Assembly: GCA_036702865.1 (NCBI GenBank)
Contig: DATNQD010000039.1
Span: 52,455 to 116,454, forward strand
DNA length: 64,000 nt
Direction: 5' to 3'
Source of the DNA: Trichocoleus sp.
GTDB lineage: Bacteria; Cyanobacteriota; Cyanobacteriia; Elainellales; Elainellaceae
The notes below the pieces were generated by a model. That model had not been told where the DNA came from, made no database searches, and worked only from the letters and a program-made list of their open reading frames with translations. Below are positions 52,566 through 60,505 of this stretch, piece after piece. Made by a program: the position numbers and the translations under genes. The number at the start of each line of letters is the position of its first letter. Position 1 is the stretch's first letter.

Positions 52566-53396
52566 TCACTCATCCTGTTTAATATACGACTGAATCTGCC
52601 GCAGCGAAATCTCGATCTGTGCCAGAAGCAGGATAGAAGAGGACAACTGTCTTTGCTGAGCCTGCTGTTCCAGTTGAGCGGCTGCCTGACGCATCAATTC
52701 TGCCCCCATATTGCCACTTGCTCCCTGAAGATGATGAGCGCTCTCCTCCAGTTGCTTGAAGTCTTGCCGATCGATCGCCTGCTGCAAGCGCCCCAGTTGC
52801 TCAGTACTATCTTGCACAAAGATCTGCAATAGTTCTGACTCAAACTCCAAATTATGGTCGGACAATCGATGAAGGTGTTCCCAATTCAGATCAAGGCTCA
52901 GTTTATGGGTCGGTTTGGGTCGCTGCTCGTTTGCGCTTGCTGCTTGAGGCTGGGTCGGTTGAGGCATCGATCGAGTCAGTGCACCCCATTTGCTTAGAAC
53001 CTCTGCCAGCATCTCTCTGCGAATTGGCTTAGTCAAATATTCATTCATTCCAGCAAGGGCTGCTTGCTCCTGAGCCTCAGGCAAATCGCTGCCCGTGAGC
53101 GCAATAATGACAGTCGGATGAGTTGGAATCGATCGTTTCTGTTGGCGAATGGCGATTGCAGCTTCAAAACCATCGATCCCAGGCAACTCGCAGTCCATCA
53201 AAATGATGTTGTAATCACTTTGCCCTGCGGCTTCAACGGCAGACTCTCCATCTCCCACAACAGTTACAAGATGCCCTAGCCCTTCAATCTGCTTCGCGAT
53301 CAGCTTTTGATTAGTCAGGCTGTCTTCAACCAGGAGAATGTGGAGTGGCTGTGCCTGATCGATCGCAGGTGGGGACAAAGGTTCCGGGTTTGCCAT
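52566..53396 (-). CDS. Receiver-HPt phosphorelay protein
   Basis: 276 residues from the ATG at 53396, preceded by GGAGG; a TTG further up is rejected. The receiver (about 20-140) has LLVEDSLTNQKL and IILMDCELPGIDG. A Pro/Gln linker leads to a C-terminal histidine phosphotransfer domain with SAHHLQGASGNMGA (His near 220). It can pass phosphate between a hybrid kinase and another regulator, perhaps the RR-PP2C protein encoded 38 bases downstream. Confidence 0.88.
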   Translation of the reverse strand: MANPEPLSPPAIDQAQPLHILLVEDSLTNQKLIAKQIEGLGHLVTVVGDGESAVEAAGQSDYNIILMDCELPGIDGFEAAIAIRQQKRSIPTHPTVIIALTGSDLPEAQEQAALAGMNEYLTKPIRREMLAEVLSKWGALTRSMPQPTQPQAASANEQRPKPTHKLSLDLNWEHLHRLSDHNLEFESELLQIFVQDSTEQLGRLQQAIDRQDFKQLEESAHHLQGASGNMGAELMRQAAAQLEQQAQQRQLSSSILLLAQIEISLRQIQSYIKQDE

Positions 53397-53398
53397 GA

Positions 53399-53557
53399 TT
53401 AATCCTCCAGTAACCAAGCAAATAAGAGTAACCCCGCAGCAACTAGAAACCAGAAGGGCAAGTGTAGAGAAAATAAAATCTCGCTGGGTAGATAGACGGC
53501 TCCCTCAGTCACGAGCAGGGTTATGGTCAGCACAATCACTAATAAGATGAGTGGCAC
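53399..53557 (-). CDS. Tiny two-span membrane protein
   Basis: 52 residues from a GTG at 53557 with AGGGAAC upstream, ending at TAA 53401-53399, right before the next gene's start. Two hydrophobic segments (LILLVIVLTITLLV and FWFLVAAGLLLFAWLL) flank a short loop. It fills exactly the space between the CPXCG gene and the receiver-HPt gene, which supports it being real. No family known. Confidence 0.5.
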   Translation of the reverse strand: MPLILLVIVLTITLLVTEGAVYLPSEILFSLHLPFWFLVAAGLLLFAWLLED

Positions 53558-53563
53558 AGTTCC

Positions 53564-53752
53564 CTAACCTTCGTATTCTGTGTCGATCGTAATGTCCAGC
53601 GTATCTTCATCCAAACTGATGTAGAGAATATTTGGACGACAGCAAACCTGACAATCTTCCACATAAGACTGATGAGAGCCAGCACTCAGATCAATAAATG
53701 TCACACTTGCCTCACCGCAGTAGGCACAGACATATTCCGCCGTATTTTGCAT
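53564..53752 (-). CDS. CPXCG-type Cys-rich small protein
   Basis: 62 residues with two Cys pairs: YVCAYCGE at the start and DCQVCCRPN in the middle, forming a zinc-ribbon-like unit, then an acidic tail (SLDEDTLDITIDTE). It matches the small 'CPXCG motif-containing cysteine-rich protein' family of unknown role. Its ATG overlaps the stop of the upstream methyltransferase gene (TAATG). Confidence 0.8.
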   Translation of the reverse strand: MQNTAEYVCAYCGEASVTFIDLSAGSHQSYVEDCQVCCRPNILYISLDEDTLDITIDTEYEG

Positions 53753-54384
53753 TATTGCTTCTCCTTATAGGCTTGAATTCGCTGTAAACTGCCGCCTGCA
53801 AACAGTTTGACTTGAGTGCTGGCAAACCCAACCTCCTGTAAGAGTGCCCCCAAATCTGTGTTAAGCAACTGCCAGGCAGTCTCAGTTTCAAACAACACCA
53901 GAAAGAGCGACAGCCCTGGAACAAACAGCGGATTGGTTGGGGCATGAAAATCAATCAGCGTAAAAATCCCACCCGGCTTCAGAACCCGATAGACCTCCTG
54001 AAGAATTTGCCGCAGCTGTTCCGGTTTCATCTCATGCAGCGCAGCACTGGTATGAACCAGGTCAAACTGCCGATCGCCAAACGGCATCGCTTCTGCCCAT
54101 CCTTCCACAAATTTTGCCTGGGGAACATTCTGTTGTGCTCGTCGAATTGATAGTGGAGAAGCATCTAAACCCGTCACCTGAGCCGATCGCGTCACTAAAT
54201 ATTGCGTTGCCTGCCCACTCCCACAGCACAGATCCAGCAGCCGCATCTCTGAGGTAATTTGCAACCCTTCCAGCGCCAGTTGCCGAAACCGGGCTTCACC
54301 CCCAACTGCCAACGCCGCTAAGCCGCTAATCCCGTCATACAACCACTGATAGCGATAGCTCAAATCCCGCAAGATGGTCGCCAT
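53752..54384 (-). CDS. Class I SAM-dependent methyltransferase
   Basis: 210 residues. Motif I is LLDLCCGSGQATQYL; the acidic motif II region is VTGLDASPLS; later motifs are FDLVHTSAALHEM and VLKPGGIFTLIDFH. It is of the UbiE/Methyltransf_11 type acting on small molecules. The substrate cannot be inferred. It is followed by the CPXCG gene with a one-base overlap. Confidence 0.85.
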   Translation of the reverse strand: MATILRDLSYRYQWLYDGISGLAALAVGGEARFRQLALEGLQITSEMRLLDLCCGSGQATQYLVTRSAQVTGLDASPLSIRRAQQNVPQAKFVEGWAEAMPFGDRQFDLVHTSAALHEMKPEQLRQILQEVYRVLKPGGIFTLIDFHAPTNPLFVPGLSLFLVLFETETAWQLLNTDLGALLQEVGFASTQVKLFAGGSLQRIQAYKEKQ

Positions 54385-54505
54385 GTTCCGATTCCCCGAT
54401 CGAGTCCTTTTCTAGTGTAGAAGGGAGGGGAGACGCAGGAAGCGGGAGGCAGAGAAGGAGAGAAAAAACGAGTCATGAATTTTCTGCCCCCTTGCTCTCT
54501 GTTGC

Positions 54506-55678
54506 TTACCTGCGAGACAAAGCCACCTGAACGGCTTGCTGCTGATCGCGGCGGGTGATCCAGCGATGATAGGTGCGGGTGTGAATGGCAACCGAGTGAC
54601 CCATCATTCGAGCCGCAACACTATCGGGAATGCCAAAGTGGATGGTGCGGACTGCCCAGGCGTGGCGGAGGTCGTAGGGGGAGAAAGGGATATTGTAGCG
54701 GCGAAATTGAGTGGCAACGTTTTGCCCGATCCGCTGGAGTGTGGTTTGGCTGAGGTCGGTTTGGATGGGCGGCAGATGGAGTTGGCGCAGGTTGAATTGC
54801 TCCACCCATTCAGGGTAGAAGGGCCAGACTTCATGGCTACCTGTTTTGGTGGTGGGTAAGACCTCAATCACTGCTTCAGCTTCGCCCGCAACTAGGGCAC
54901 GATAGTCGGACAAAAAGACTTCATGGTTGCGTAGCCCATAAGTTGCCATAATCCCATAGACAAACCGCCAGGCTGGGTTGGGAATGCGATCGAACACTGC
55001 CACAATCTCTTCGTCGGAGGGTAAGCGGCGGATTTGAGTTTTGCTAGGGCTGTAGTTTCCGGCAAGGGTTGCTGGGTCGATCGGTAGCTCCAAATTAAGA
55101 AATTCTGCCAGTGCTCTCAGTGCTGTACAACCCACCTGACGACCACGACTGTTCGCGGGGATTTCTTGTAAAGTGGCGTAGATTGCCTCAGCGAGACTGA
55201 GCTGAGTCCTTGATTCTGCGAGCAGCGCTAACTTTTTGAGATAAGGCGCATAAGCTTTTTCCCAGGTTGTTTTTGCTGAACCAGGATTGCGCCCTTGAGC
55301 CAGATGCTCTAAAAAATATCGCTCGAATGCCTTTAATTTTTCTGGGAGATCCATCTGGTGTAGCCGTCCTCCGCCTGCAACGGGAAGGTAGCGCCGCCAG
55401 TCAAATGTATTTTGAATGAGATGGGCTGCAATCACCTTGACTTCTTGTTCAGCTTGTTTCAATCCGGCAGAGGTTGCAGGTAGGTTTAAGCTGAGGCGCT
55501 GCTGATGAGGTCTGAGCCGCGTACTACCTGGACGGGGAGGCAAAACGCCCCTTAAACTGAGCTTTTCCCCGCGTCGCTCAATCTGGAACCCCATTTGGGC
55601 AGCTTTGAGGCGTTGATTCACCTGAGCAATGCGCGGATCGATCGCATGGGCGGTTTCTGAGGGGGCTAAATCCGACAT
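54506..55678 (-). CDS. Second tyrosine recombinase, same subfamily as the element integrase
   Basis: 390 residues, intact. Catalytic residues are visible: Arg in YGLRNHE, YDLRHAWAVR, MMGHSVAIH and Tyr in TRTYHRWI. The N-terminal domain (LSLRGVLPPRPGSTRLRPHQ, then LIQNTFDWRRYL) aligns with the element integrase. No tRNA, excisionase or element genes are next to it, and its neighbours are ordinary chromosomal genes. It may be a resident recombinase or the relic of a lost element. Confidence 0.85.
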   Translation of the reverse strand: MSDLAPSETAHAIDPRIAQVNQRLKAAQMGFQIERRGEKLSLRGVLPPRPGSTRLRPHQQRLSLNLPATSAGLKQAEQEVKVIAAHLIQNTFDWRRYLPVAGGGRLHQMDLPEKLKAFERYFLEHLAQGRNPGSAKTTWEKAYAPYLKKLALLAESRTQLSLAEAIYATLQEIPANSRGRQVGCTALRALAEFLNLELPIDPATLAGNYSPSKTQIRRLPSDEEIVAVFDRIPNPAWRFVYGIMATYGLRNHEVFLSDYRALVAGEAEAVIEVLPTTKTGSHEVWPFYPEWVEQFNLRQLHLPPIQTDLSQTTLQRIGQNVATQFRRYNIPFSPYDLRHAWAVRTIHFGIPDSVAARMMGHSVAIHTRTYHRWITRRDQQQAVQVALSRR

Positions 55679-55908
55679 GAGCGCAAAGTTTATTTAAGAA
55701 ATCTATCTTAGAAATAAGTTGCAGATGGTTCGAGGCTCATCTTTAATGGAAGTAAGTCGCCTGAATCGATCGCATTTAGAATAAAAGGGTTGCAAATCGG
55801 TCAACTCACTTGTCTAATTGAGAATAAATCTAAACAGCGCAGGCTGAAATTAAAAAACTTTATTGTTAAAATCAGTAACAAATATTAGGGAAAGGGCAAG
55901 TGACTACT

Positions 55909-57072
55909 ATGGGTCGTATTGGCGTCTTACTACTCAATCTGGGCGGACCGGATCAGCTAGAGGATGTCCGTCCTTTCCTGTTCAATCTATTCGCTGATCC
56001 AGAAATTATTAGAATTCCCTTCCCTTGGCTGCAAAAGCCTCTGGCATGGTTGATTTCGACCAGTCGCGCTCGCAAGTCTCAGGAAAACTATAAAACGATC
56101 GGCGGTGGTTCTCCCCTGCGGCGAATTACAGAAGAACAGGCAGTCGCATTGCAGGATGCTCTGAAGCAAAAAGGACAGGATGCCCAGGTTTACATCGGGA
56201 TGCGCTACTGGAACCCCTTTACTGAGGAGGCAGTGGCTCGAATCAAGCGCGACAACATTGAACAACTCGTCATTTTGCCGCTCTATCCGCAGTTTTCAAT
56301 TAGCACGAGCGGTTCTAGTTTCCGACTGCTAGAAAAGCTTTGGCAGGAAGATCCATCGCTCGATCGCATTGACTATACGGTGATTCCTTCTTGGTACAAA
56401 CGTCCAGGCTACCTCCAGGCAATGGCTCAGCTCATTGCTCAGCAGCTTGAACAGTCTCCGAATCCAGATAATGTGCATATCTTCTTCAGTGCCCACGGGG
56501 TTCCGGTGAGCTACGTCGAGGAGGCAGGCGACCCCTACCAACAAGAAATTGAAGAATGTACTGAACTCATTATGCGGACGCTAAACCGTCCCAATGCCTA
56601 TACGCTGGCATATCAGAGCCGGGTGGGTCCCGTTGAGTGGCTCAAGCCTTACACCGAAGAGGCGATCGAAGAACTGGCAGAAAAAGGTGTGGAAAACCTC
56701 CTGGTTGTGCCAGTTAGCTTCGTGTCAGAACATATTGAAACGCTGCAAGAAATTGACATTGAATATCGAGAGATTGCTGAAGAAGCCGGAATTCCTCACT
56801 TTCAGCGCGTACCTGCTCTCAATACTCACCCCGTTTTTATCGAAGATCTGGCAGATCTAGTCATTACCGCAATGAACTCGCCACATCTGAAGTTAGCTGA
56901 AGTGACTCAGATGAAGAAAAAGGTGAAGATGTACCCGCAAGAAAGCTGGGAATGGGGCATGACAACGGCTGCTGAAGTTTGGAATGGACGCTTAGCCATG
57001 TTGGGCTTCCTGGCACTGCTCATTGAGTTAATCAGCGGTCATGGTCCCCTTCATTTTGTGGGGCTGCTGTAA
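55909..57072 (+). CDS. hemH: Ferrochelatase with C-terminal CAB-like helix
   Basis: 387 residues from the ATG at 55909 (a GTG at 55900 is an alternative). [20 protein letters not shown] is the cyanobacterial ferrochelatase start; the catalytic segment [19 protein letters not shown] is present. A linker leads to a membrane helix with the chlorophyll-binding motif [19 protein letters not shown], the domain typical of cyanobacterial HemH. It inserts iron into protoporphyrin IX. An inverted repeat TTGTTA/TAACAA (55863-55881) lies just upstream and may be regulatory. Confidence 0.95.
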   Translation: MGRIGVLLLNLGGPDQLEDVRPFLFNLFADPEIIRIPFPWLQKPLAWLISTSRARKSQENYKTIGGGSPLRRITEEQAVALQDALKQKGQDAQVYIGMRYWNPFTEEAVARIKRDNIEQLVILPLYPQFSISTSGSSFRLLEKLWQEDPSLDRIDYTVIPSWYKRPGYLQAMAQLIAQQLEQSPNPDNVHIFFSAHGVPVSYVEEAGDPYQQEIEECTELIMRTLNRPNAYTLAYQSRVGPVEWLKPYTEEAIEELAEKGVENLLVVPVSFVSEHIETLQEIDIEYREIAEEAGIPHFQRVPALNTHPVFIEDLADLVITAMNSPHLKLAEVTQMKKKVKMYPQESWEWGMTTAAEVWNGRLAMLGFLALLIELISGHGPLHFVGLL

Positions 57073-57086
57073 GGTTCCGAACTGCC

Positions 57087-57965
57087 TTAGGAGGGCAGCA
57101 GCGGCAGCAGTAGCGTCACAAAGTAATAAACGAGGGGGGCAGTAAAGACATAGCTATCAGCGCGATCGAGGATTCCCCCATGTCCAGGAATCAGTTGTCC
57201 TGAATCTTTGACGCCAGCATCGCGTTTCATCATGGATTCTGTCAAATCGCCCAATAAGCTAGCAATACCGACCATTAAGCCTAGCGCCATTCCGCTGAGC
57301 GGCGAACCTGCCCAATCAAGATACCAGGCTCCGATCGTAGCAACAGCAACGCTGGCAAGCACGCCAAAGACAGCTCCCTCAACCGTTTTCTTGGGGCTAA
57401 TATCGGTGAGGCGGGTTCGCCCAAAAAACTTGCCGACCACATAAGCACCAATATCTGCCGCCCAGATACAGCCAAACGTCAACAAGGTAATGGTGAAGCC
57501 AGGAGGGAGATCAGGAAGGCTTGGCAGAGGAAAAGACAGCCAGTAGCCACCCAGCGGTAAATTACTCACCTCAGCACTGCCTAACGATCGTAGGCGTACC
57601 CAGTAACTTGGCAAATAGCCGCCATAGAATAAGCCCAGGATTGAAGTGGAGATGTCCGCGATCGTGGCAAGCTTGGGCTGAAACAACAGATAGAAACAAA
57701 TGAATGTTCCGGCGACAGGCATCACAGCATCTGCCAACGCAGGAGCCATTGTCGAAGTGATCAGCAAGATTTGGCTCACCACTAATGTTGTTTTGGCGGC
57801 AGGGGCAATTCCCTTCGCGCGGGTTAGCTCAAAGTACTCAAGTTGACCCAAGTAAATAATGATAGCGAAGCCAATGGTGAAGTACCATCCACCCAAAATA
57901 GTCATCCCCAGAGCAAGGACGATCGCAACAATAGCACTGAGGATTCGCGGTAGTGGTATGGGCAT
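57087..57965 (-). CDS. cdsA: Phosphatidate cytidylyltransferase
   Basis: 292 residues from the ATG at 57965 (MPIPLPRILSAIVAIVLALG); an ATG at 57992 would add nine. It has several membrane spans and the family signature near the C-terminus: ESMMKRDAGVKDSGQLIPGH, then GGILDRADSY. It makes CDP-diacylglycerol for phosphatidylglycerol, the main phospholipid of thylakoids. It is convergent with hemH, 14 bases apart. Confidence 0.93.
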   Translation of the reverse strand: MPIPLPRILSAIVAIVLALGMTILGGWYFTIGFAIIIYLGQLEYFELTRAKGIAPAAKTTLVVSQILLITSTMAPALADAVMPVAGTFICFYLLFQPKLATIADISTSILGLFYGGYLPSYWVRLRSLGSAEVSNLPLGGYWLSFPLPSLPDLPPGFTITLLTFGCIWAADIGAYVVGKFFGRTRLTDISPKKTVEGAVFGVLASVAVATIGAWYLDWAGSPLSGMALGLMVGIASLLGDLTESMMKRDAGVKDSGQLIPGHGGILDRADSYVFTAPLVYYFVTLLLPLLPS

Positions 57966-58142
57966 AGTTTGATTCACAGTGTCCCTGAACATCCCTTTTT
58001 TTGCAGCCGGATGTTTAATTTAAGTTCAGGTTAAAACTTACTCTGACACAGATTGGATACGTTGTCGCAGGTGACGGGGGAGCAGGCTCAAGTTCAAGAG
58101 GAGAAGGCAGCAGTTGCTAGACCGAGCGAGCAAGGTTTTTCT

Positions 58143-58745
58143 CTAGTCTAGTTTTTCTCCACTTAAGACAAAAGTTGGATCAACGGCTGCAAAGACCTGA
58201 TGATTTCCTCTTGTTTCCAGACGGTTCACAGCCGACTGCACGACTTCAATGTTGCGAACTTGCAGTTCCGCCAAGCCCTCCGAGATTGCATAAAGGCTCT
58301 CGAAGTTGTTTGCCGTTGCCACAATCCTGCCTTCTGGCCGAAGCCGCTCCCATACTGCTTGCAGAATGGCTTTGATCGGGCGACCTCCCTCGATACAAAC
58401 GCAATCTGGCGCGTCCTGCAAATCCTTGAGACATCCAGGCGCACTCCCTTCAACAATCTGTACGTTCTTCACCCCAAACCGATCGCAGTTCCGGCGAATT
58501 AAGCTAGCAACTTCCTCATCTCGCTCGATCGCAATAATTTGTCCCTGCGGACAGAGCAACCCTGCTTCTACAGGAATCGTGCCTGTGCCTGCACCAATGT
58601 CCCAGAGAAGAGAATCAGGCTTGAGCCGCAAATGCGAAATCATCAGCAGTCGAATTTCACGCTTGCTGAGCGGAATACCCGGAAGTTGCTCGAACAAATG
58701 ATCGGGGATGCCAGGAGTTACGTATTGCCAGAGAGGGAGGGACAT
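58143..58745 (-). CDS. cbiT: Precorrin-6B/cobalt-precorrin-7 C15-methyltransferase (CbiT)
   Basis: 200 residues. GIPLSKREIRLLMISHLRLK, then LLWDIGAGTGTIPVEAGLL (SAM motif I), IAIERDEEVASLIRRN and EGSAPGCLKDL are characteristic of CbiT/CobL-C. It methylates and decarboxylates at C12/C15 during corrin synthesis toward cobalamin. No other cobalamin gene is adjacent, which is usual in cyanobacteria. Confidence 0.88.
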   Translation of the reverse strand: MSLPLWQYVTPGIPDHLFEQLPGIPLSKREIRLLMISHLRLKPDSLLWDIGAGTGTIPVEAGLLCPQGQIIAIERDEEVASLIRRNCDRFGVKNVQIVEGSAPGCLKDLQDAPDCVCIEGGRPIKAILQAVWERLRPEGRIVATANNFESLYAISEGLAELQVRNIEVVQSAVNRLETRGNHQVFAAVDPTFVLSGEKLD

Positions 58746-58855
58746 GAGGAGGAGGCAAAAGGGACAAAGGAGAGGGAGGGAGGAAGATGCGATAAACAGG
58801 AAAACATCAGCTTTTCCTACCTCTGAAAGAGAATCTAACTCAAAAACACTTTAGA

Positions 58856-60325
58856 TTACAGAGCAAGCACTTTTAAGGTTTGGAGGGTTGGGTCGGTGCA
58901 GCCTGTAATCACGCCGCCAGCAGATTGAACTTGCTGTAACACTTCGATCGCCTCTGCGGTGATGACTTCACCTGGAAATAAAACTGGGATGCCGGGGGGA
59001 TAGGGGCAAATGAGCTCGGCACTGAGATGACCGATCGCTTGTGGAGCAGGGCGGGTCAATGTGGGGGAGAAGAAGGCATCGCGGGGAGAGAGGGGGGCAG
59101 CAGGCAGCGGTAAGGATGGCGGAAAAGGGGGACGGGGGGTCGCAGGAGCGTGAAAATCTCTGGCAAGAATTTGACATGCCTGGATCAGACGATCGATGTC
59201 AGCAAGAGTATTGCCGATCGTCAAAATCAAGGTGAGGTGATGAAGCCCAGGCAGTTCGACAGTAACGTTGAGTTTTTGGTGCAGGATTTCGTCGGCAGTG
59301 AATCCGGTGATGCCCAGTCCAGAGACATCAATGGTGATGCGAGTTTGATCGAGGGCAAAGCAGCCCGGTGGGGCGGGACGATCAATTGAAAAGACTCGGA
59401 GGCCAGGAATTTGGCTAATCCGGGTGCGGGCAAGCTGAGCAAGTTCTAGTGTCTGACTCAACAAAGATTTGCCCTCAGTTACCATCTGGTGGCGGGCAGC
59501 ATCAAGAGAAGCCAGCAGCAAATAGCTGGGACTGGTGGATTGGACGAGTTGCAGAGTTCGCTGTAGCCGATCGCGATTGAGCCGATCGCCTTGAACATGA
59601 AGCATTGCAGCTTGCGTTAAAGCAGATAGAACTTTGTGGGTTGATTGCACAACCAGATCTGCGCCAGATGCCAGTGCTGCGGGTGGTAAACCGGGATGAA
59701 AAGCGAAATGAGCGCCGTGGGCTTCGTCAATTAGCAGCGGAATATGGTGGGAATGGGTAATTTGGGCGATCGTTCTGACATCCGCACAGACCCCATAATA
59801 GGTCGGAGAGACAAGCATCACAGCTTTGCTGTCTGGATGTTGCGCCAAGGCTGCCTCGACCGCAGCGGGTGTGACGGTGTGAGCAATGCCCCACTTTGGA
59901 TCATCAGCAGGTTCAACAAAGACAGGAATTGCGCCGGAGAGAATTAGAGCAGAAATGGCAGACTGATGCACGTTCCGGGGCAGAACAATCTTGTCGCCCG
60001 GATTGCAAACTGCGAGAACTGCTGCCTCAATACCGCAGGTTGAACCATTCGCTAAAAACCACGACTGCTCTGCCCCAAACGCTTCTGCTGCCAGAATTTG
60101 GGCTGCTTGAATCACGCCCTCCGGGTTAAACAGATTGTCCAGTTCTGGTAGTTCGGGTAGGTCTGCCTGAAAGACGGCTGCACCGAGCCAATCCTTTAAC
60201 AGATCGGGGGTTCCCTGTCCTCGCTTATGTCCGGGGGTATGAAAGGCAGCTCGCATCTGAGTTGCGGCGGTCTGTAGGGTATTGAGTAAGGGAGTGTTTG
60301 CTTGGCGATCGGCAAACGACATCAT
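58856..60325 (-). CDS. PLP-dependent Orn/Lys/Arg decarboxylase
   Basis: 489 residues. The N-terminal FHTPGHKRGQGTP, the cofactor region LANGSTCGIEAAVLA, the Asp segment LLIDEAHGAHFAF and the Schiff-base Lys in VQSTHKVLSALTQAAML define the fold-type I decarboxylase family. It is the short (about 480-residue) cyanobacterial form; whether it prefers Lys, Arg or Orn is not visible. The ribosome-site region is triplicated (see repeat at 60325-60356). Confidence 0.9.
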   Translation of the reverse strand: MMSFADRQANTPLLNTLQTAATQMRAAFHTPGHKRGQGTPDLLKDWLGAAVFQADLPELPELDNLFNPEGVIQAAQILAAEAFGAEQSWFLANGSTCGIEAAVLAVCNPGDKIVLPRNVHQSAISALILSGAIPVFVEPADDPKWGIAHTVTPAAVEAALAQHPDSKAVMLVSPTYYGVCADVRTIAQITHSHHIPLLIDEAHGAHFAFHPGLPPAALASGADLVVQSTHKVLSALTQAAMLHVQGDRLNRDRLQRTLQLVQSTSPSYLLLASLDAARHQMVTEGKSLLSQTLELAQLARTRISQIPGLRVFSIDRPAPPGCFALDQTRITIDVSGLGITGFTADEILHQKLNVTVELPGLHHLTLILTIGNTLADIDRLIQACQILARDFHAPATPRPPFPPSLPLPAAPLSPRDAFFSPTLTRPAPQAIGHLSAELICPYPPGIPVLFPGEVITAEAIEVLQQVQSAGGVITGCTDPTLQTLKVLAL

Positions 60326-60356
60326 GATAAGTCCTGATAAGTCCTGATAAGTCCTG
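60325..60356 (-). repeat. Triplicated 10-bp unit covering the ribosome site
   Basis: On the minus strand CAGGACTTAT is repeated three times directly before the decarboxylase start codons. Each unit holds an AGGA, so the ribosome-binding sequence exists in three copies, the last at normal spacing. Confidence 0.85.
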
Positions 60357-60505
60357 GGACAATTTGCGATGAGATGATCCTACAGCAGGAGCCGATCGCA
60401 TCCATCAATAGCGTCATCAGGAAACTTACGGATCTAAGCGATTCCTCCCTAGAGGTTGCTTAAACGACCCCGTTAGAATAGGAGCAATTCTTTTCAGGTT
60501 CTTCT

